Shown: positions 1 to 8,076 of the stretch, piece by piece
Position numbering within the stretch: the stretch's first letter is position 1
Layout: every line of letters begins with the position of its first letter
Assembly: GCA_900143615.1 (NCBI GenBank)
Contig: FREU01000007.1
Coordinates: 270,960-334,959, forward strand
Source of the DNA: Rhodobacteraceae bacterium Alg231-30
GTDB taxonomy: Bacteria; Pseudomonadota; Alphaproteobacteria; Rhodobacterales; Rhodobacteraceae
Length of the DNA: 64,000 nucleotides
Reading direction: 5' to 3'
Program-made: the position numbers and the translations under genes
The notes under the pieces: model-generated
Databases searched by the model: none
Told to the model about the DNA's origin: nothing
The model's input: only the letters and a program-made list of their open reading frames with translations

Positions 1-1810
1 GCGCGACTTTCTCGGGCATCAGCTTGGCCAACTCGGCTTGACGCGCAGTGCGCACATGCACCGTCAGATCAGCCCCACGCGTGCGCAGACGGAAGCCGCC
101 GGACACTTTGCCAACCTTCAGAACCAAAGGCGCATCGCCAACACTCAAACTTGCCAACTGGTCGCCCGGCGTCCACTCCGACGCCACGCGCAGCTTGCTT
201 CCATCGGAAAACTTCACGGTTGAGCCGTCTTTGTCGGCCTTCACCTTCACCGCGAATTCTTCACCCTGCAGGGTCACAACCCAGCGTTTGCCAACGCGGC
301 GCTCGTGATTGTCCATCCGTCCCGACACACGTGTGCGGCGAATTTCGGCAACGCGGTGCATCGCAGCCGCCGCAGCCGCCACCCGTTTCAGCTCTTCCTC
401 AGCCAATGTCACTCCGTCGAACCCGTCAGGATACTGCTCCTCAATAAAGGCCGTGGTCATGTCGCCAGCTTTGAAGATATCGTGATCCATCACAGCACTC
501 AGAAACGGCAGGTTGTGACCAATGCCTTCAACTTCAAAGCTGTCCAGCGCAATACGCATGGCTTCAATCGCCTGATCGCGTGTCGGTGCCCATGTGCACA
601 GCTTGGCAATCATCGGGTCATAATACATGCTGATCTCGCCGCCTTCATAGACGCCGGTATCATTGCGCACCACAACATCCCCCGCGTCTCCGGCAGCTGT
701 GCCAGGTGTATAGGCTTTTGTCTCGGCAGGCGGACGGTAACGGGTCAAACGGCCAATCGAGGGTAGGAAGTTGCGATAAGGATCTTCCGCATACAGTCGG
801 TTTTCAATCGCCCAGCCGGTCAGCTTCACATCATCTTGCGTGATACTCAGGGGCTCACCATTGGCCACGCGGATCATCTGCTCCACCAGATCAACACCGG
901 TGATCAACTCGGTCACGGGATGCTCCACCTGAAGCCGCGTGTTCATCTCAAGGAAGTAGAAATTCTTGTCGCCATCGACGATGAATTCCACAGTCCCTGC
1001 GCTGGCATAGCCAACCGCTTTGGCCAAGGCGACCGATTGCTCGCCCATGGCTTTGCGGGTTGCTTCATCCAAAAACGGTGACGGAGCCTCTTCGACTACT
1101 TTCTGCTGACGACGCTGGATCGAACATTCGCGCTCGCCCAGATAAATGCCGTTACCATGCGCGTCACAAAGTACCTGAATTTCAATATGACGCGGCTGGG
1201 TAATGAACTTCTCAATAAAGATACGGTCATCGCCAAAACTGTTGGCCGCTTCGTTTTTGGAAGACTGGAACCCTTCACGCGCTTCGTCATCATTCCACGC
1301 TATGCGCATGCCTTTGCCGCCACCGCCGGCGCTGGCCTTGATCATCACCGGATAGCCAACCTGATTAGAGATTTTTACTGCGTCCTCAGCGTCCTCAATC
1401 AACCCCATATATCCGGGAACAGTAGACACATTTGCCTCTTGAGCGATCTTCTTTGAGGTGATCTTGTCACCCATCGCTTCAATCGCACCCTTTGGCGGCC
1501 CGACGAATGCAACACCCTCAGCCTCAAGCGCCTCGGCGAATTTGCTGTTTTCCGACAGGAAGCCATACCCCGGATGGACAGCCTGTGCGCCTGACTGGCG
1601 GATCGCATCCATCACCTTGTCGATGACAATATAGGACTGGTTCGCAGGGGGAGGTCCGATGTGAACGGCCTCATCCGCCATCTTCACATGCAACGCCTGA
1701 CGGTCTGCATCCGAATAGATCGCAACTGTCTTGATACCCATCTTGCGAGCAGTCTTAATCACACGGCAGGCAATCTCGCCCCGGTTGGCAATCAGGATCT
1801 TGTCGAACAT
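1..1810 (-). CDS. pccA: Propionyl-CoA carboxylase alpha (biotin carboxylase) subunit, 3' end outside window
   Basis: The frame opens at the ATG at 1810 and runs off the left edge, giving about 603 residues of a protein that is near 680 in relatives. It starts MFDKILIANRGEIA, the hallmark of biotin carboxylases; the glycine-rich ATP-grasp loop GGGGKGM is at residues 162-168 and EMNTRLQVEHPVT at 288-300. The visible end (AELAKLMPEK) stops just before the expected C-terminal biotinyl domain, so the biotin-bearing AMKM lysine is not seen here. The subunit carboxylates biotin with ATP and bicarbonate; with PccB (5040-6572) it makes methylmalonyl-CoA from propionyl-CoA in the cytoplasm. A terminator at 1867-1904 separates it from the lipoprotein gene upstream, so it is either read through or has its own promoter close by. 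Another acyl-CoA carboxylase is possible, but pccB and pccR nearby favour propionyl-CoA. Confidence 0.95.
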   Translation of the reverse strand, partial: MFDKILIANRGEIACRVIKTARKMGIKTVAIYSDADRQALHVKMADEAVHIGPPPANQSYIVIDKVMDAIRQSGAQAVHPGYGFLSENSKFAEALEAEGVAFVGPPKGAIEAMGDKITSKKIAQEANVSTVPGYMGLIEDAEDAVKISNQVGYPVMIKASAGGGGKGMRIAWNDDEAREGFQSSKNEAANSFGDDRIFIEKFITQPRHIEIQVLCDAHGNGIYLGERECSIQRRQQKVVEEAPSPFLDEATRKAMGEQSVALAKAVGYASAGTVEFIVDGDKNFYFLEMNTRLQVEHPVTELITGVDLVEQMIRVANGEPLSITQDDVKLTGWAIENRLYAEDPYRNFLPSIGRLTRYRPPAETKAYTPGTAAGDAGDVVVRNDTGVYEGGEISMYYDPMIAKLCTWAPTRDQAIEAMRIALDSFEVEGIGHNLPFLSAVMDHDIFKAGDMTTAFIEEQYPDGFDGVTLAEEELKRVAAAAAAMHRVAEIRRTRVSGRMDNHERRVGKRWVVTLQGEEFAVKVKADKDGSTVKFSDGSKLRVASEWTPGDQLASLSVGDAPLVLKVGKVSGGFRLRTRGADLTVHVRTARQAELAKLMPEKVA

Positions 1811-1866
1811 CTCTTGTCCCTTCCACTTCTTAGCGTCCGCGCTCACCGCGCCGACAAATTGGCAAT

Positions 1867-1904
1867 AAAAAAACCACCGCTGCCGGACTGGCAACGATGG
1901 TTTT
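1867..1904 (-). terminator. Rho-independent terminator after the 68-aa lipoprotein gene
   Basis: Read on the minus strand, a 15-nt arm (1904-1890) pairs with 1884-1870 around a 5-nt loop, with two imperfect positions, and is followed by seven T (1873-1867). It lies between the lipoprotein stop (1949) and the pccA start (1810), so it should reduce read-through into pccA. Confidence 0.8.
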
Positions 1905-1948
1905 GATGTTTCCGTGAGACCGCCATTAGACGGTCAGAAATCAGTAAG

Positions 1949-2155
1949 TCAGCACTTGCTGGAAAACTCTTTGCAATAGACAACATTGGCCGCACTGCCA
2001 ATGATCGCGCCGGCCGCAAGGTTGCCGCCAACCACCGCAGAGGCTGCGGTGCCCGCACCAGCACCGATAAGCGCTTGCTCACCAAAGGTGTTGCCACAGG
2101 CTGAGAGCCCCGCAGCTGCAACCAGCGCAAGCGTAAATTTCGTAAATCGATGCAT
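1949..2155 (-). CDS. Small glycine-zipper lipoprotein, 68 aa
   Basis: The protein begins MHRFTKFTLALVAAAGLSACG: a charged start, a short hydrophobic stretch and the lipobox LSAC, so signal peptidase II should cleave before Cys20. The mature part is rich in Gly and Ala (GAGAGTAASAVVGG, then GAIIG), a glycine-zipper pattern of small membrane-associated proteins, and ends with two cysteines (YCKEFSSKC). No enzyme domain is visible. It sits inside the pccB-pccA stretch, all genes on the minus strand, and has its own terminator just downstream. Small lipoproteins of this kind are common in Rhodobacteraceae; the role is unknown, with envelope stability a guess only. Confidence 0.75.
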   Translation of the reverse strand: MHRFTKFTLALVAAAGLSACGNTFGEQALIGAGAGTAASAVVGGNLAAGAIIGSAANVVYCKEFSSKC

Positions 2156-2192
2156 AGTCTTCTGTCTCCTGCGCGACCGGGTGTTCTACCCA

Positions 2193-2216
2193 AGGGCTCC
2201 CGTTCAGTGGAGCCCT
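2193..2216. repeat. Perfect 8-bp inverted repeat in the lipoprotein leader
   Basis: AGGGCTCC at 2193-2200 and GGAGCCCT at 2209-2216 form a perfect stem with an 8-nt loop, 38 bp upstream of the lipoprotein ATG. No T tract follows on either strand, so it is not a typical terminator; it may be a second stabilising hairpin behind the terminator at 2229-2269 or a leader structure. Confidence 0.5.
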
Positions 2217-2228
2217 GACTTTGGAATG

Positions 2229-2269
2229 AAAAAACGGGTGATCCAGCGGGGACGCCAATGGACCACCCG
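2229..2269 (-). terminator. Rho-independent terminator after the 118-aa gene
   Basis: CGGGTG-A-TCCA (2235-2245) pairs with TGGA-C-CACCCG (2259-2269), one mismatch, 13-nt loop. On the minus strand the stem is followed by TTTTTT (2234-2229). It ends the transcript of the gene at 2433-2789. Confidence 0.75.
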
Positions 2270-2432
2270 AAAGGGGAAGGGTAACTGTTTTCACTGCTAC
2301 AGGAGAGGACCCGAGTAAGTCGCTGCTCCATGACTAAGATATTGCCACGCGACCTCGAGTTGACAAATGCTACGCACCTGCCCGCACTGGTTTGAGCAGA
2401 TTTCCGCTCATCGTATGGCAATATCGGCGACA

Positions 2433-2789
2433 TCACGCCCAATCATCCTCAAAGGCATCCGGAAACGATGCGCGCGCCACGTTTGCATCAATACGCAGCA
2501 ATGCATCATAGCTTTCCGGATCAAACGGGTCGTCCACAGCGACAACCTCGCGACCAAACAACCAGCTCAGCCGCCCCGCATCCAGGTTGCCGCGCTCAAA
2601 TGGCTCTTCGCCAAAGTGCTCCCACAGGGCTTTCATAAACCCCTGATCTGCACGGCGATCCGGCGGCCTGCGATCGCGAAACCGCTCCCGCGCCACCAAA
2701 GGCACAACGCCTTTAGGATTGGCGCGACGAATAACAAACTGAAAATCCGTTCCGGCAAGACGTCCGGGGAACCCACGATGCTTGATCAT
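2433..2789 (-). CDS. Conserved-looking hypothetical protein, 118 aa
   Basis: The ATG at 2789 has a strong ribosome binding site, GGAGGTG, six bases upstream. The protein is soluble, acidic at its C-terminus and rich in Arg and Asp (MIKHRGFPGRLAGTDF at the start, FPDAFEDDWA at the end); no signal peptide, membrane segment or catalytic motif is visible. It follows the small lipoprotein gene at 2865-3011 at a distance of 75 bp on the same strand and ends in a clear terminator, so it is probably the last gene of a short transcript. Function not recognised. The strong start site, terminator and codon use support a real gene. Confidence 0.7.
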   Translation of the reverse strand: MIKHRGFPGRLAGTDFQFVIRRANPKGVVPLVARERFRDRRPPDRRADQGFMKALWEHFGEEPFERGNLDAGRLSWLFGREVVAVDDPFDPESYDALLRIDANVARASFPDAFEDDWA

Positions 2790-2864
2790 GCCGCACCTCC
2801 TTGGATCATTGGGGTGCGAAGGTGGACAGGCCGCGCGGCCTGCCCAAATGTTGCGCCTAAACGC

Positions 2865-3011
2865 TTACTTGTATTTGCCGGTGTAAGTCGGCTCGGTCGA
2901 GATCGGCTCAGGGTCAACCACGACGTATTCTTCAACCGGGGCGTTGTCCCCACAGGCCGCGACAAGTGCCACGAGGCCAACGGCCAGCAATGCTTTGATG
3001 CTTTTCGACAT
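2865..3011 (-). CDS. Small lipoprotein, 48 aa
   Basis: A short frame from the ATG at 3011 to TAA at 2865. The protein starts MSKSIKALLAVGLVALVAACG: basic start, hydrophobic core and lipobox LVAAC, so the mature lipoprotein would be about 28 residues (starting CGDNAPVEEYVVV). The mature part is acidic and Pro/Tyr-rich and ends PTYTGKYK. It lies between the hypothetical gene at 2433 and the DUF6497-like gene at 3214 in the pcc cluster. No known domain. An almost perfect palindrome (CAGGCCGCGCGGCCTG, 2827-2842) lies 22 bp after the stop. Clear lipobox and coding pattern make it likely real despite its size. Confidence 0.7.
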   Translation of the reverse strand: MSKSIKALLAVGLVALVAACGDNAPVEEYVVVDPEPISTEPTYTGKYK

Positions 3012-3213
3012 CTGTTTCTCCAACTGTTATTTTTCGTTGCAACAAGGCCAATTGACCCTGCCTGCCTCAAGACCGCATCACTGCGATCCAGCCGGAGACT
3101 AGCGGAATCTGCTGCAAAAAGATATGGATAGAGCGCGCGGCTAATGTGTTGTGGCCACAATGTCGCAGTTTGTCGAGCGCTTTGCGCACGCGCCCCAATA
3201 TCTAGTGGTGACA

Positions 3214-3708
3214 TTAAAATCCCTCCCAGATGCAGGTGCCGTTTTCGACACGAAAAGCTTCGAAATACTGCGTTGCAAGCGAGGTCGTAACCCCGAAATC
3301 GGTTTCCCGGTCCGCCATAGAGATGATTACCTGATCTACTGTTTCGTTCTGAACGGCGAGGTACGGCACCGCGACGCCAATGCAAAGGTGAAAGAAGTCT
3401 TCTTCAATCTCTGCAAAGCTCAATCCCTGTCGCATCAACGGCATCACATACCGAAAACGCGCCACACGGCTGTCATCTTGACGAACTTCAAATAGTATTT
3501 CCTGCAACGCAATCTCGTTGCCAGAGGGCACGGCCGGTGTCTCCTCCAAAACCCCGGCCGTGGCCGCGCCTGAGATAGCCCCTCCTAACGCGGCGAATCC
3601 TAAACTTGCGAAGCAGATCATGCACAGTTTTTTGGCAAAGGCCCGCATAAATGTGCGGTTTGAAAAAATTTTAGCCTCAAACAAATTCAACTCAAATGGG
3701 AAAACCAT
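3214..3708 (-). CDS. DUF6497-like secreted protein, 164 aa
   Basis: I chose the ATG at 3708: the upstream gene's TGA overlaps it (TGATG) and an AGGGGG ribosome binding site lies in the end of that gene, pointing to translational coupling. An alternative is the internal start MRAFAKKLCMICF, which begins a better signal peptide (hydrophobic stretch ending near AATAG). The mature part (from about VLEETPAVPSG to GTCIWEGF) resembles in layout the DUF6497 proteins of Rhodobacteraceae, with two conserved cysteines (HLCIGVAVPYL and GTCIW) that could form a disulfide. Family assignment is from memory of the pattern, not a search. No function is known. Confidence 0.65.
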   Translation of the reverse strand: MVFPFELNLFEAKIFSNRTFMRAFAKKLCMICFASLGFAALGGAISGAATAGVLEETPAVPSGNEIALQEILFEVRQDDSRVARFRYVMPLMRQGLSFAEIEEDFFHLCIGVAVPYLAVQNETVDQVIISMADRETDFGVTTSLATQYFEAFRVENGTCIWEGF

Positions 3709-4073
3709 CACGATCCCCCTTTGTGCATTGCGTTTTGCACCCACCGCAGCCGTTTTTCCGGATCGTTCAATAGTTTTTCGATCAACCGCTCCATTTTGGC
3801 GCGGGGCACCTTTCCGAGCACATCACCACCCGCAGTGACCTGCAAAACGCCCCCATCACGCCGCAACTGAACGGCAGGCGAAAAGCCGCGAATATCCTGC
3901 AAGGCGCGCCATACATCCTGTCTGATCTGATGAGCCAGCCGCCCACGTGCGCCGTCCGGCAATGTGGTTGTCACCGCAACATCAAACCGCACCGGCAACC
4001 GCCGCGCCAAGGTAAGGGTTTCCCCGTCCCGCCGGATATGCCAACGCACTTTACTCACTCGGGGCATCCTCAT
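3708..4073 (-). CDS. Conserved hypothetical protein, 121 aa
   Basis: A basic, Arg-rich soluble protein (about 121 aa) without signal peptide. The N-terminal half looks like beta-strands (KVRWHIRRDGETLTLARRL, then VRFDVAVTTTLP), followed by an Arg-rich helical part and a C-terminal helix (KMERLIEKLLNDPEKRLRW). Its start overlaps the 3' end of the cupin gene by about 20 bp; a GTG at 4058 that overlaps the cupin stop (GTGAGTAA) is an alternative start. Its stop overlaps the next gene by one base. The three genes from 4458 to 3214 therefore look like one transcript. I do not recognise a family. Confidence 0.65.
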   Translation of the reverse strand: MRMPRVSKVRWHIRRDGETLTLARRLPVRFDVAVTTTLPDGARGRLAHQIRQDVWRALQDIRGFSPAVQLRRDGGVLQVTAGGDVLGKVPRAKMERLIEKLLNDPEKRLRWVQNAMHKGGS

Positions 4074-4458
4074 CCCGTGTTGGAAATTCCGCGGGGCTGA
4101 TGATCTCGATCAGCTCCAAGTCGTCGGAATGGCGGACTTCGCGATGTTTGATGCCGGGCGGCTGCAACACGCAAGAGCCCTCACGCAGCACATGCTCACC
4201 CTGATCTTCGTATTCAAACACTACCCAGCCGCGAGTCACATAGACCATCTGAAACTCAAGCTCGTGACTATGCCACGCCGCCGGACTCTCCATTCCCGGC
4301 ACTGCACGAATTACATGCGCACCAAACTTGCCACTGGTCGCATCTTTGATTCCCAAATCCCGATACTCAAAAAACGCCCGCAGCCCGTGGCCCACGAATT
4401 CTCCATGATCGGCATGGGACACTACAAACGCCTGATTTTTCCAAAGTTGGGTCATCAT
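4051..4458 (-). CDS. Cupin-domain protein, 135 aa
   Basis: Single conserved beta-barrel of the cupin superfamily. The first cupin motif is seen as WHSHELEFQMVYVTRGWVVFEYE (two His and a Glu likely to bind metal) and the second as PPGIKHREVRHSDD. The N-terminal part (FFEYRDLGIKDAT) is typical of small cupins that act as isomerases, dioxygenases or sensors. First gene of a tightly packed trio with 3708-4073 and 3214-3708. The substrate cannot be told from sequence. Upstream, 4459-4554 is a short non-coding gap that could hold the promoter. Confidence 0.8.
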   Translation of the reverse strand: MMTQLWKNQAFVVSHADHGEFVGHGLRAFFEYRDLGIKDATSGKFGAHVIRAVPGMESPAAWHSHELEFQMVYVTRGWVVFEYEDQGEHVLREGSCVLQPPGIKHREVRHSDDLELIEIISPAEFPTRDEDAPSE

Positions 4459-4554
4459 CCCGACCTTCTATACCAGTGGACTATGGCCACTATATTAGGC
4501 GCAGAGCCCCCGACCTTTGGCGATCGGGGACGCTTCGTAACGTGATATTTCCGC

Positions 4555-4989
4555 TTAGTATGTGACATTGCCGAAAAAGCTGAAACCTTTGCACTTAGCC
4601 GATGAATATCCGCCCTCCAACTCTCCGCCGGCTTTTCGCCAATCCATGTACAGAATTGTCCGATTGTATTTCATATCTGAAAATTGTGCCTTCACCTCGG
4701 ATTGCATCGCCTTACACATAGCCAGCATCTGCTTTTTGATTGCATTACGATTGGCGGGCAGTGGTCCGGTCATGGCCGCCGCCACCAATGGCTGCGCCTG
4801 CTTACGTTTTGAGGAACTAGCCCCGTCGTCTCGGTTCGTTGTCGTCGTTATTGAATTCATTTCAATCGCGACAACACAGGCCGTTGTCCCCCCGCCCAAA
4901 TCAAGAGATTGGAGGCCACGACAACTTTGCGCTTGCGCCGCCATAGGCAGCGCAAACAACAAACAGGATGCCATCAATAGTACACGCAT
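4555..4989 (-). CDS. Secreted hypothetical protein, 144 aa
   Basis: Starts MRVLLMASCLLFALPMAAQAQSC, a Sec signal peptide with likely cleavage after AQA, leaving about 124 residues. The mature part has four cysteines (SCRG, TACVV, AMCKAM, AKCKG), which could form two disulfides, and a low-complexity basic linker (SSSKRKQAQP). It lies just downstream of pccB (50 bp gap, same strand) so it may be cotranscribed with it. No family recognised. The 3' half (KKQMLAMCKAMQSEVKAQF) looks helical. Confidence 0.65.
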   Translation of the reverse strand: MRVLLMASCLLFALPMAAQAQSCRGLQSLDLGGGTTACVVAIEMNSITTTTNRDDGASSSKRKQAQPLVAAAMTGPLPANRNAIKKQMLAMCKAMQSEVKAQFSDMKYNRTILYMDWRKAGGELEGGYSSAKCKGFSFFGNVTY

Positions 4990-5039
4990 ATTTCAATTAT
5001 TCCTTGCATTTGATTCATAACAAATCAACCAATACGGCA

Positions 5040-6572
5040 TTACAGTGGAATATTGTCGTGTTTTTTCCACGGGTTCTCGAGTTTCTTGTTACGCAGTGAC
5101 GCAAAGGCCCGACTGACGCGCTTGCGGGTGCTCTGCGGCATAATCACCTCATCGATAAAGCCGCGCTCAGCAGCGACAAATGGCGTCGCAAAGCGATCCT
5201 CATAATCTGCCGTATGGGCCGCAATCTTTTCTGCGTCACCCAAATCCGCACGGTGAATGATCTCGGTCGCACCTTTGGCGCCCATCACCGCAATTTCCGC
5301 AGTCGGCCACGCATAGTTAAAATCCCCGCGCAGGTGTTTGGACGCCATGACATCATAAGCCCCGCCATAGGCTTTGCGCGTGATCACGGTCACTTTAGGC
5401 ACAGTCGCTTCACCATAAGCAAACAACAGTTTCGCACCGTGCTTAATGACGCCGCCATACTCCTGTGACGTCCCTGGCAAAAAGCCCGGAACATCGACCA
5501 ACGTCAGGATCGGAATTTCAAAACAGTCACAGAAGCGCACAAACCGTGCGGCCTTGCGTGAACTATCAATGTCCAGACATCCCGCCAGCACCATCGGCTG
5601 GTTTGCGACCACGCCCACGGTCTGCCCCTCGAGCCGCATGAAACCGGTTAGGATGTTCTTGGCGAAATCTTCTTGGATCTCAAAGAAATCACCTTCATCG
5701 CCAATCTTGGTGATGAGCTCCTTCATGTCGTAGGGCGTATTGGGATTATCCGGTATTAATGTATCCAAAGACGCCTCAATACGACCCGGCTCATCAAAGA
5801 AAGGACGCACTGGTGGCTTTTCACGGTTATTGAGCGGCAGGAAATCCACAAGGCGGCGCACTTCGGCCAAAGCCTCGACGTCGTTTTCAAACGCACCATC
5901 GGCGACCGAAGACTTTTTCGTATGCGTGCTGGCCCCGCCCAATTCTTCTGCTGTCACCACCTCATTGGTCACTGTTTTCACCACATCAGGGCCTGTGACG
6001 AACATGTATGAAGTGTCTTTGACCATAAAGATAAAGTCAGTCATCGCTGGCGAATACACAGCCCCGCCGGCACACGGCCCCATGATCACAGAAATCTGCG
6101 GAACAACGCCTGACGCCATAATATTGCGCTGGAACACTTCGGCATAACCGGCGAGCGAATCGACACCTTCTTGAATACGCGCACCACCGGAGTCGTTTAG
6201 ACCAATGATCGGCGCACCATTTTGCACCGCCATATCTTGGATCTTACAAATCTTTTCTGCGTGGGTTTCTGACAGCGAGCCCCCGAAAACGGTGAAATCC
6301 TGACTGAACACATAGACCATACGGCCATTGATCGTGCCCCAGCCAGTGATAACGCCATCACCTGCTGGTTTCTGCGCCTCCATACCAAAATCGGTACAGC
6401 GATGCGCTTTGAACATGTCGAACTCTTCAAAGCTGCCTTCATCAAGCAACAGCTCAATGCGCTCGCGCGCCGTTAACTTGCCTTTGGCATGCTGACTGTC
6501 GATGCGGCGCTGTCCTCCACCCAAACGAGCGGTTTCGCGACGGTCTTCCAGTTGCTGGAGAATATCTTTCAT
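5040..6572 (-). CDS. pccB: Propionyl-CoA carboxylase beta (carboxyltransferase) subunit, 510 aa
   Basis: I use the ATG at 6572 ([13 protein letters not shown]), which has GGGGACC upstream; the frame is open 10 codons further but that start has no site. The 510 residues match the usual PccB length. Two carboxyltransferase halves are visible: N-terminal with [19 protein letters not shown] and [13 protein letters not shown]-terminal with [15 protein letters not shown] and [11 protein letters not shown]. It transfers the carboxyl group from biotin on PccA to propionyl-CoA. The promoter region upstream (6573-6769) is shared with a divergent efflux gene and carries two near-palindromes of the type recognised by PccR. 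The genes downstream on the same strand, ending with pccA, may form an extended cluster. Confidence 0.96.
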   Translation of the reverse strand: MKDILQQLEDRRETARLGGGQRRIDSQHAKGKLTARERIELLLDEGSFEEFDMFKAHRCTDFGMEAQKPAGDGVITGWGTINGRMVYVFSQDFTVFGGSLSETHAEKICKIQDMAVQNGAPIIGLNDSGGARIQEGVDSLAGYAEVFQRNIMASGVVPQISVIMGPCAGGAVYSPAMTDFIFMVKDTSYMFVTGPDVVKTVTNEVVTAEELGGASTHTKKSSVADGAFENDVEALAEVRRLVDFLPLNNREKPPVRPFFDEPGRIEASLDTLIPDNPNTPYDMKELITKIGDEGDFFEIQEDFAKNILTGFMRLEGQTVGVVANQPMVLAGCLDIDSSRKAARFVRFCDCFEIPILTLVDVPGFLPGTSQEYGGVIKHGAKLLFAYGEATVPKVTVITRKAYGGAYDVMASKHLRGDFNYAWPTAEIAVMGAKGATEIIHRADLGDAEKIAAHTADYEDRFATPFVAAERGFIDEVIMPQSTRKRVSRAFASLRNKKLENPWKKHDNIPL

Positions 6573-6636
6573 GGCGGGTCCCCTATGATTTGGCGAGACC
6601 ATAGCTTTTCGCTGCGGCGCAACAAAGCGCTAAACC

Positions 6637-6686
6637 GCAAATTTGCAAACCCCAAACCAAGGACAGTAAGCTAATTGCAAATTAGC
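6637..6686. promoter_or_regulatory. Putative PccR operators in the pccB / efflux divergent promoter
   Basis: GCAAATTTGC at 6637-6646 is a perfect 10-bp palindrome, embedded in CGCAAATTTGCAAA. A second copy with one change, GCAAATTAGC, starts exactly 40 bp later at 6677-6686. PccR/ScfR regulators are reported to bind TTTGCAAA-type repeats; a related element lies before pccR at 8028-8056. Placement 64-114 bp upstream of the pccB start fits an operator or activator site. Confidence 0.6.
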
Positions 6687-6769
6687 AAACATTTTGTATT
6701 TTAACAAACTGATAGACTTTCCGGTATCCATACCGTAGCCGTCAAAAGGTTCCCTGCGAGGTTTCCCAC

Positions 6770-7984
6770 ATGAGCACCGCGTCCGAAAAAAAATTTCTTG
6801 ACCGCACCAACCCGCCAAACATCATAACTCTGGTGCTCTTGGCCGGGGTTTCGGCGCTGTCGATGAATATTTTCCTGCCCAGTCTGCCCAGCATGACCGA
6901 GCATTTCGAGACCGACTACAGCGTTATGCAACTGTCTATTGCGGTCTACTTGTTGGTCAATGCGGCGCTGCAAATTGTCATTGGACCAATTTCGGATCAA
7001 CTGGGACGCCGTCCTGTAATCCTGGGCGGTATGGCGATCTTTCTGATCGCGACAATTGGTTGTATTTACGCTCAAAACGTCACGATGTTTTTGATCTTTC
7101 GCATGATGCAGGCCGCCGTGGTCGCTGCCATGGTACTTAGCCGCGCGGTTGTGCGCGACATGGTGCCTGCGGATCAGGCCGCTTCGATGATCGGTTATGT
7201 CACCATGGGGATGACCATAGTCCCCATGCTTGGCCCCCTAATTGGAGGCACTCTGGATCAGATGTTTGGATGGCAGGCAAGCTTCTGGATGCTCTTTGCA
7301 GTTGGCGCACTGATCCTGCTGTTAACTTGGATGGACCTAGGCGAGACCAAAGCCTCCAGCGGCCTGACCATGGCGCAGCAAATGAGGGAAATCCCCGAAC
7401 TGCTACGCAGCCAGCGGTTTTGGGGCTACTCCCTAGCTTGCGGTTTCAGCTCGGGCGCATTTTTCGCCTATCTCGGCGGAGCCCCCTTTGTCGCCACAAC
7501 CATTTTCGAAATGTCTCCCTCCAAAATGGGGCTTTATTTTAGCGCCCCTGCATTGGGATACTTCGCCGGCAACTTCTTGTCTGGACGATATTCCGCCCGC
7601 GCAGGCGTTAACAAGATGGTCATGATCGGCTCCTCTATCGCCGTCTTTGGTGTTTTCTTGTCACTCACCACATTCCCACTTGGCTTTAAGTCCGCCGAAA
7701 GTTTCTTTGGATTGATGATCTTTGTAGGCCTTGGCAACGGTCTCTGCATTCCCAATGCCACCTCAGGGGCCATGTCCGTGCGCCCATCCCTGGCTGGTAC
7801 GGCTTCTGGTCTGGCGGGAGCGATCATGATCGGCGGAGGCGCTGGATTATCCGCCCTTGCCGGTGTTGTCCTGACACCAGGCTCCGGTCCCTATCCGCTC
7901 TTATGGTTGATGTTTGCCACAACTTTGATGGGAGTTCTCGCCATTCTTACGGTAATTCGACGCGAACGGCAGCTTAACCGTTAG
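6770..7984 (+). CDS. Bcr/CflA-type MFS drug efflux transporter, 404 aa
   Basis: A major facilitator with about 12 predicted membrane segments and the usual family length (near 400). The motif between segments 2 and 3 is clear (GPISDQLGRRPVILGG), and LSRAVVRDMVPADQAASMIGY plus GPLIGG downstream are typical for the Bcr/CflA subgroup (DHA1 proton-driven efflux). It is divergent from pccB and shares its promoter region, and it is followed 92 bp later by pccR in the same direction. The substrate is unknown; the context would allow export of a short-chain organic acid or a drug-like compound, but this is inference. Confidence 0.85.
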   Translation: MSTASEKKFLDRTNPPNIITLVLLAGVSALSMNIFLPSLPSMTEHFETDYSVMQLSIAVYLLVNAALQIVIGPISDQLGRRPVILGGMAIFLIATIGCIYAQNVTMFLIFRMMQAAVVAAMVLSRAVVRDMVPADQAASMIGYVTMGMTIVPMLGPLIGGTLDQMFGWQASFWMLFAVGALILLLTWMDLGETKASSGLTMAQQMREIPELLRSQRFWGYSLACGFSSGAFFAYLGGAPFVATTIFEMSPSKMGLYFSAPALGYFAGNFLSGRYSARAGVNKMVMIGSSIAVFGVFLSLTTFPLGFKSAESFFGLMIFVGLGNGLCIPNATSGAMSVRPSLAGTASGLAGAIMIGGGAGLSALAGVVLTPGSGPYPLLWLMFATTLMGVLAILTVIRRERQLNR

Positions 7985-8027
7985 CTTTCCAAGGCGTTTC
8001 GCCGCATGCGGCATGTGCCACTAGCAT

Positions 8028-8056
8028 ACTGCGATTTGCAAAGCTATGTTTGCAGT
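8028..8056. promoter_or_regulatory. Putative PccR autoregulatory site
   Basis: ACTGC (8028-8032) and GCAGT (8052-8056) bracket TTTGCAAA (8035-8042) and TTTGCA (8049-8054), which are spaced 14 bp from start to start. The element lies 21 bp before the pccR ATG and resembles the palindromes before pccB, suggesting autoregulation. Confidence 0.55.
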
Positions 8057-8076
8057 TATGCAGATCGGGAGGCCGC

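Noticed and set aside
1843-2442. 199-aa minus-strand frame overlapping the 68-aa lipoprotein gene
   Set aside because: It reads through two hairpins and the lipoprotein gene in another frame; the lipoprotein has a lipobox and a terminator.
2367-3131. 254-aa open frame on the plus strand
   Set aside because: It runs antisense across a terminator, the 118-aa gene and the 48-aa lipoprotein gene, which have proper start sites; composition is random.
2786-3385. 199-aa open frame on the minus strand
   Set aside because: Out of frame with the clear 48-aa lipoprotein gene and partly antisense-like in composition (Arg/Ser-rich); no start site.
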